This document shows, piece after piece, positions 56,896 through 64,000 of a DNA stretch of 64,000 nucleotides. Under the pieces are notes generated by a model that saw nothing but the letters and a program-made list of their open reading frames with translations, was not told the origin of the DNA and made no database searches. A program made the position numbers and the translations under genes. The DNA is taken from positions 3,658,001 through 3,722,000 of the forward strand of contig NC_079881.1 of assembly GCF_029227915.1 (NCBI RefSeq), written 5' to 3'. Source of the stretch: Hydractinia symbiolongicarpus. Taxonomy: Eukaryota; Cnidaria; Hydrozoa; Anthoathecata; Hydractiniidae. Within the stretch, counting starts at the first letter, position 1. The number at the start of each line of letters is the position of its first letter.

Positions 56896-59800
56896 TTATT
56901 TCCACGATGACGGAACTTCTAACTTTTCGATAATGCTACCGAACTCGTGCGCGTGACGAATAAACCAACTTTTTACATTTTTCGGTAGAGTTGAAAACGA
57001 CTTTTTGTTGACAATAATGGCGGACAGCATCACAATGTCTGCTAGCGTTGTACGATTATTACACAGATGATCGTTTTTCCCCAGATGAGAATTCAAAGAT
57101 TTGAGAACAGCATCTTTTTCTTTAGCACTGGCATGTAACACCTACGATAATCAAAACGAATCAAAAAACAATAATTTTTTTCAAAAAAAGTTTTGAGTCT
57201 TAACAAGGAAAAGACAGAAATGCAAAAGCACTCTTAATTATTCACTGCATGGAGGCCCCATGTTCACTGTTAAGCTATACTCTTTCATCTCACTTTTTCT
57301 CCATAGTTGCAGAGATTTTTCTCAATTTTTTCTCAAGCAACGTCGTTTAGAACTTACACTCTATGCAGGAATTATTAAAACTTGTTTTTAAATTTAGGTA
57401 ATAAATTTAGTCTTTCCCCTTTTTTTATTTACTCATTCTTCAAGCTGGACTGTTGTTATTTTTTTAAAAGATTTAAGTGACACAAAAAAGCGTGCACCAC
57501 AGACAGGATAATAAAAAACAGAAGCATACCTTTACAGATTGTTCAAGCCAGTTATCGATGAGCATACACGTCGTTAGGTCGTCGTCGTTGTAAAGATGAG
57601 GCGACAACGTCCGGCACAAAAATCTAGCAATGTTTGCATCACCAGTGATTCGTGTCTGTAGAGTAGGAGAATACATCACAGAGGGACAAAAAGGATCTAG
57701 AACAAATAAATAAACAAAATAATACATGATTCACACTGAGAGCACGTCTTTTTGTAATTTCGGGGATAAAATAACGTTCTCTGGCATGATATACGACCTT
57801 TATTTTTGAAGAAAATTAATTCAATATTTTGTTATGTGACATAAAAAGAGATCGTGACATAAAAAGTGATTTATTTTATATTAAAAAAAATTATTACCAT
57901 TTTTCCAAACGAAGGTTATGACAATTTTTTCCACAGTGACATTAGTTCGACCAGACAGTCCTCCTGTCACATCTAAGAGATATTGTGGAATAGTTTTATT
58001 TAGACTTGAATGCAAATGAGTCGGAGTAGCTACGACAGATCCATTCTTCCGCAGTAGTTCCACTATGAAAACTGGTGATAACGACGGCTGTTCTAATGAC
58101 TGCGAGATGACAAAGTCAATCACGCCAGGCGGCAGTTTAACAGGTTTTACAATTCTTTCTGCAGCAATAACTTCGTTTTTGGTATTTACCTATGACAGGA
58201 GATTAAAACACATGTAGACAAGATTGGCAAGAAAACGCTGCAATTTAATGACTCAAGCACTTCCTTGACTGTGAATTGTGAAGATTTTCTATATTTTAGT
58301 AATTGGCACCCATAATGACAACACATACACATTTTAGCTTGTGAGAGAAATTAAATGCTTTGTTGATTTTTCGATTGTAGACAAGTATATTTATATACAC
58401 ACAGCACTTATGACCAAGGTTAGATCTTCTTTTGAAAACATGGCAGAAGAAGATCTACTCAGAAAAAAGAAAACAATTAGGAGATTTGTGGTGGAAGAAT
58501 CAATAATTTTGGCTTCAATTTTAAGTTATTTAGAAGATTTTGGGTGTGGGCACCCTGATGACTCTGGTGAATGTCTAAAACAATATCCTGATGCATAGAT
58601 TAAACAATATACGACTTACCTTAGTAGTGTTGCATGATGTATCTCCATACTTATGACCTAATGAATCACTTAGTAATTTCACTTCTTTAGTTAGTCCTTC
58701 AAGATCTTGGAGCATTTTAAGTTGCCTTTCATTTAATGCCTTTATCTCAGGAGTCATGTCACAGCTCTAAAATAAAAAAAATGAGAATATAAATAAGAAT
58801 GGCATTGCAATGGCATTTTACAAAAATATATCCAAAAAGTTTAATCAAAATCACCAACTGTTTAGGTTTATAAACTTATGCAACAACAAAACGCCAACAA
58901 CTTAAAAAATATTTATCATATCATATAAAATATTTATCATCAAATTCCCATGACTATTTAAGTAGAAATAACGATCACCATAACAATAACTTGTATGGAA
59001 ACCAAGAAACCAAAATGATCACAAAAAAGTTTTAAATTAAATTTTTGCAACCCAGATTTAGGGTTACTGTAAAGGAAAAAACTCACTTGATGAGTAGTCT
59101 TAGAAAAACCCTTATAATTTATCAATACTTTTACATATTTTTTTATTTTTTTGTTTCTGAATGCTTGATGAAAGACTTTTTTGATGGTGTTATTTTCATG
59201 AGATGTTAATTTTCCAAAAAGAAAATATAATGAAATAAACACACACCATTTTTTTCACCGTACGTTTTAAAATGGCTTCTTTTTCCGAACGCGTAGTCGC
59301 AGACATCTCGTTTTTGCACCATTATATTTACCATAAATTAAAATCAAAATGGTTCCCGGTTTTTTTCTTCTGATAACGTTGTTATGAAATTATTTGTAAA
59401 AATGCATATTTTTTTCTTTCTGTTGTCAAATTTGCTAATCAGTAATTCATACAAAAAAATACGAGAACCTTTCGTGCATAATTTATTCAGCTTTCCATTA
59501 TTGAAAATTTCAATGAGCCAATGGAAGTTTTTGGAAAAAGAGAACACAAATCAAAGGCATGTATGCGAAAATTTACTAACGAGATATTTGTTTTTAAAGA
59601 TTTTCGTAAGGTATTATGAAAATGTGTGAACTTAGTATGCAGAAAGATGATAGAAGTGCAAGTCACCTCCAAAGAAATTGTTATGACGTCAAACCGAATC
59701 GCCGAATTTGTGACACCCACCCCAAAACACTTAGTCTCACAACAATTAAACAGAAAGAAAGCAGGAAACCAACAAGACATGACCTGGTTTTCATTCTTTT

Positions 59801-60228
59801 CTTTCATTCTTCTTTCATTCATTCTTAGCTAGTAGTGTGTAGAGGTACGCTAGCTATACAGCTAGCTACCTATAGCCCTTTGCCTTTGCACACACAGTTG
59901 TTGTCAGTCACCTCAGGTTGTTGATGTACTTCTTAGCTTTATTTTGCGGCTCAAGTAGTAACTTTAAATGCACGAGAACTCTCTTCTCCATTGAGAATAG
60001 TACCCAACAGGAATGGAGAAGCTAGCTGGTTAGCGCTAGATATTCTTTAAGTATATAATTGATAATAAGTTACACAGGAAAAAAAAAGATTAGTACGTAG
60101 ACTGTTTTACTGACCTTATCTTCAAATTCATGCAAGTCTTTCATTTTGTACATAGACTGAGGTAAATCAACAACCACATAGTCATCATATATGGGCTTTA
60201 TTTTGTACATCGTCGTCTCAGCTGCCAT
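56896..60228 (-). CDS. AIMP2: aminoacyl-tRNA synthetase complex scaffold AIMP2
   Basis: Five exons in perfect phase (coding order): 60228-60115, 58766-58620, 58189-57898, 57696-57530 and 57141-56896, giving 321 residues (human 320). The N-terminus MYKIKPIYDD...LPQSMYKMKDLHEF matches the lysyl-tRNA-synthetase-binding segment. Exon 2 is a short leucine-rich coiled coil (ALNERQLKMLQDLEGL). A central VITFVWKNG block follows, then the GST-C-like domain (ANIARFLCRTL, LIDNWLEQ, EKDAVLKSLNSHLGKN, TTLADIVMLSAI). AIMP2 is the scaffold of the cytosolic multi-tRNA-synthetase complex, holding Lys-, Asp- and Glu/Pro-tRNA synthetases and AIMP1. All introns are GT-AG. The start is fixed by the match to the family N-terminus. 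Confidence 0.95.
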
Positions 60229-61170
60229 TTTGTCAATACTCGTGTTTCATTTTTTTCGCTGCAAGAGATATCGTCGTTGATACGCCCACCTTTCCTTTCA
60301 CCGCCCCTTTTTTACAATTAGACAAAAGGTGATCAGGAGCTAATAAAATGCCAATGCAAACTCTTATAACGAAACCTCTATGTTGTGGACACTGTAATTT
60401 AAATGTCCCAATTCACATTACCGTGGAACACGGCCAACATGGGTCATAAACAATCCCGGTAAAAAATTTAAAATGAACAAAGAAGAAACAAAATTTGACA
60501 GTTTGTGTAAAGTTTTGACTTTTTTACTATTTAAGATCGCGTATTTGCAATATCATCCCCTAAAACTAGCCTCTTGACACGCTTTGATGTCGATTTCACT
60601 TAACCCTGAAACTTCAGAGCAGATTTGTGACGCAATAAAATTCAATGTGGAGAGAACTTCCAAGTAGCGGACAACTCTTTTGAGGTCCCATTGGTGTGTG
60701 ACATAACAAGGTCTCTTGGTATATTCAAACTATTCCTTTTTCTATGATGGGAGGAGGATCTCCCGAAACGTCGCCTACTAGACTTTCATGATAAACTAAT
60801 ATGAATACTAAACAGACAAATCGATATCATCGATATCAAAGATATTATATCTTTTTTTAATTCATTTGTCCATACGGTTGACGTAAAAATAATGGAGAAT
60901 TGTACCGTAGGCGTCACTGCTTCAAATTTTTGGCGCGAAAACAAAACGCACTGGAAATGCTGAAAAAAACGTGGCTGCAGGTTTTCAGTTGGAGGGGTGA
61001 AATTGTTTACGATTGTCTTTTATTGCAGTAAAATGAGAAAAAAACACAGTACGCACGTTATATTACCAATTCTTATGATAAGTTAAAAATGTCCATATTC
61101 ACAAAAATACAAATTTTAAACAGTTCGAACATGTACATATATACAATGGAAAGTTTGTTTTACAAAAACA
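60229..61170. other. AIMP2 promoter region and DNAH 3' flank
   Basis: Non-coding sequence between AIMP2 (start at 60228) and the dynein stop codon at 61171, both on the minus strand. It contains ATCGATATC words near 60817-60840. No clear TATA box before AIMP2. Confidence 0.4.
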
Positions 61171-64000
61171 TTAATCATCCAGTTGGCAAAGTAACGCCAC
61201 GCCTCGATTAGTCCAATGACTTTCATCTTTGTCGCTTGGTATTTGCATATACATCACAAAGTTTGTAGAGTGACCGGTCGTACTAAGAGTACCTCTCCGG
61301 GCGCTGGTTTTGTACACCGGACAATTATAACAGGGTGGAGGTTTGAATGTTTTCTTCTCTCCGGGAACAAGCCACATCTAGCACAGTATATAGTAAAGGA
61401 AAATTCAGTAAACTTTAAATATACCTTTTACAGTTTTCTTTCGATCATTTTGAGTGCGTAAAATCCGTAAAATTGTTTTTGCATAACACGAAAAAAAAGT
61501 GAATATGGACAAGAATTAAATAATATAGATATTATCATGTCATAAACAAACCGAGTTTATTCTAGGTTGTCATCGAAGGCAATGATCGTTACAATTTTTG
61601 GTTATCTATTAGTTAAGATTATTAGAGAAATCAACCAATCAGATCATAGCAATTACAGTAATTAAATTGCTGTGATCTGATTGGTTGATTTAATAACATA
61701 AGTTATGGACTATAGGATTACTTTTTTTATTTTTTCTATTTTTATTATCAGGTTCTTCCGTGAATTATTATATATTTTTATTTAACAAAAACAATACCAC
61801 GCTGCACAAGAATGTTTAGTTTGACGCAGCTTCAAAATAGACAAAAATAGAAGAGAAAAAAATAAAAATAAAAGAAAAATGAGTAAAAACGCCAGTAAAA
61901 GAATCTCTGAAAACAAAATAACAAAAAGCTCTTGTAAGAAACAAACTAATAGTCTAGGTTCTCTTGAGGTCTGTGATTAAATATCGACAAAAAATATAAA
62001 CATTTAATTTCGATGTGAAAGGATACAGTCGGCATTTCTTCAAAAAGAACTTTAGGATGCGATTCACTAAGTGCTTTTGCTTCGTAATCCCATCTTGCAG
62101 CTTCGAGAAACAAACCCTATATAAAGAATACATAATATGCTTGTGTATAATAGAATAAACCAGTTTTCATTTGGCGCTTTTTTGAAGACAACGTCCAAGG
62201 CTGATGAAAGAAACTGGGGTTAAGGTGAGTTGGGAACAACCTTAGTCAACAATGCATTGGACTCATCACTTTTCTTGAATAAAGTTATGTCGTAGATAAA
62301 CAAAAATCTATTGACTTCCTTTGTATAGTTCCCTTCTCTGTAAACATCAAAGATCATATGAAAATAAGTCGGTTGAGTTAAGTAGAAACAAAATTTGAAC
62401 ATTTAAATAAAAAAGCGGTAAAGTTTTCTGAAGATTTACAGTCTGGTAAAAGTTAAAAATACTAATTAAATGAGTCGGGATAACTTTTAGCCGGTGGAAA
62501 GTTTAGTCACCGACCCTTAAAATTGGTCTCTTTTCCCCGTCTTTTCCCCAATAAGGTAAAGTATTGCTAAAAGGCCTGGCTAACATAAAAATAGTATGCA
62601 ATAATAGCTAATTAAGGTAAAATGTGAAAACAAAATAAAGACGGAACCATTTTCCGTAGGGAAGATCAAGTACGTAAAGGCGCGCAAATATCATCAAATC
62701 GAACAGGTTAAAACACAAGATAAAGTTCTCTCCAAAGGAGAGGTTTAAAAGTTCCTTACTTTGATGTACACTCCATCTTCAGGTCGCATACTGACGTTAG
62801 CATCTTTATCCAAAACGTAAAACTGAAAACCGACATGGTCGATTGGCATGACATATTTACGAGCATAATTTTGTGCAGCACCTATAAATAGATCAAACTT
62901 TAATATTATATTCAGTCTCTTAGTGACGTGCCCACCCCTGTCAATTAAACCTGGATAATGCCCACTTGGAAAATTCTCAGAAAGGACAATCCCCATTGCA
63001 TAGATCCTACCGAGTTAATTCTGTACACACTTTCATTTTTGTTTGTAGAAAAAACGACTTTTTAGAGCTGAAATGTTCTCCTGTTATTTTCCTTCCCTAA
63101 CCTTTTTTACCACATAATACAGGATTTTTTGATTGGTTGGAGTTTTAAAAATAGTAAAAGATGATGGACATACTGTAGTGAACCACCTACGTACATGAAA
63201 ATATACCCCCATGATTGTACATGATTGTGTGGTTGTACTAATACCTACTACAGGTTTTGCATTAAATTTCATTACAAATCCTTATAGAGGTGGTGGAATA
63301 GTGTAAATAACTGGTTCAGAGGAACTTAAAGGTCGGGAAATTCCAGGATGCGATTATTCAGGAGGGAGTGATAGAAGGATTGTCCTATCACCACATATAA
63401 TAATAACAACATTCTCATCACACAAACAACCTCTGGAAAGTTAATTTAATCACACCATCAAACAAACAAATTTTAATCGAAGCGTTAAGAGGTATTCAAC
63501 TATTTACAAATCTATTGGACTTTTAATGAAATCCTTACAAGGAAACTGTAATCATTAGTGAACAAAAACGATGTTATTTGCGTAAACTTTACAATCGCAC
63601 GGTTTACCTGTTAAAAATGACTGCGTAAAGTAAAAACCCGATACCCAAAACACACTCGGTATGCCATGATCAATCCAATCTTGAAAGAATTTCAATCTAA
63701 AGGAAGAATGCGAAGAAAAAAACTTAATTAAAAGTTTAACATAAATTATTTTGTGCATTGACTTTTAATAGCCATTACTTCAGCGACCTGCCGCCATCTT
63801 TAACTACTATTTTTAAGTAGAACATGGATCCTACTTGTTACAAATTGTCTTTAAATGAAAAAAAATATCCACAAAATTGAACATATATGACCGAAGACAG
63901 TTGAGCCAAAAGTAAAGTAGGCTTAATGATTGATTTTTATCTATATGTTTTTCAAACGTACTTAAACCCTTTGATTCTTAAAGACTTCATTCGCTGCATA
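61171..64000 (-). CDS. DNAH: axonemal dynein heavy chain, C-terminal exons (partial)
   Basis: The last four exons of a gene running off the right edge (coding order): 63696-63608, 62881-62760, 62116-62027 and 61377-61171, phases consistent. Motifs are [83 protein letters not shown] and [13 protein letters not shown] before the stop. This is the dynein C-terminal (stem-distal) domain. The [10 protein letters not shown] and ARKY(x)MPID forms point to the DNAH3/7/12 single-headed inner-arm group. The protein powers ciliary and flagellar beating. A further exon may end at 63962 with donor GTACGT in matching phase, but its peptide could not be matched. Confidence 0.93.
61612..61697. repeat. inverted repeat in the last dynein intron
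   Basis: AGAAATCAACCAATCAGATC and its near-complement, GATCTGATTGGTTGATTT, face each other around about 25 bases. Arms of about 33 bp suggest a small hairpin MITE. Confidence 0.7.

Noticed and set aside
58341-58598. Plus-strand frame inside AIMP2
   Set aside because: Located in an AIMP2 intron on the opposite strand, with no recognisable features.

Overview
The window looks like AT-rich nuclear DNA from an invertebrate animal, most likely a cnidarian and possibly a hydrozoan. The case rests on GT-AG spliced genes with short exons, animal-specific proteins (AIMP2, an ADAP-type ArfGAP, an axonemal dynein heavy chain), a local expansion of intronless class A GPCRs, and a transposon mix typical of cnidarian genomes. 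The species is an inference; no rRNA, mitochondrial or other diagnostic locus is present.

Left part (1-12.8 kb) is a transposon graveyard: a Mutator-like transposase relic (3.6-4.8 kb, minus), a Ty3/Gypsy-type relic (4.85-6.5 kb, plus), the C-terminus of a pogo/Tigger transposase (6.9-7.2 kb) and, inserted exactly at that ORF's stop codon, a 4.48-kb DNA transposon (7199-11676). The transposon has about 500-bp terminal inverted repeats, a 3-bp TAA target duplication, and a transposase-like ORF whose acidic motifs match FEN1/XPG nucleases, followed by a tesmin-like CXC cysteine cluster. It resembles the Academ group and is the most interesting object in the window.

Middle part (13.6-29.1 kb) is a tandem array of five same-strand, single-exon rhodopsin-like GPCR genes. 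Four are open and one (21.1-21.9 kb) is a pseudogene. They share an unusual core (Glu at 2.50, no 3.25 cysteine, Val at 6.48, DP instead of NP in TM7), and at least one copy is a mosaic of two others, which points to gene conversion.

From 30 to 36 kb lie a possible first exon (30470-30616), a LINE reverse-transcriptase relic, a three-exon Ly6/uPAR-like gene (34567-35332) with a stop codon inside its signal peptide, and a second LINE relic.

The right part holds three spliced minus-strand housekeeping or ciliary genes that could be assembled exon by exon with consistent phases: ADAP (10 exons, 402 codons, 37.1-42.6 kb), AIMP2 (5 exons, 321 aa, 56.9-60.2 kb) and the 3' end of an axonemal dynein heavy chain (61.2 kb to the window edge). 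Between ADAP and AIMP2 are a LINE 3' tail, an 18-bp minisatellite, a 73-bp-arm palindrome with hammerhead-like cores, a decayed Ty1/copia element (48.8-51.4 kb) and one of two copies of a tRNA-like dispersed repeat (the other is at 12.3-12.8 kb).

The three right-hand genes have no evident functional link (Arf/phosphoinositide signalling, the tRNA-synthetase scaffold, cilia). The GPCR array is a locally amplified sensory or peptide-receptor-like family of unknown ligand. All functional statements come from reading motifs; no database search was possible.
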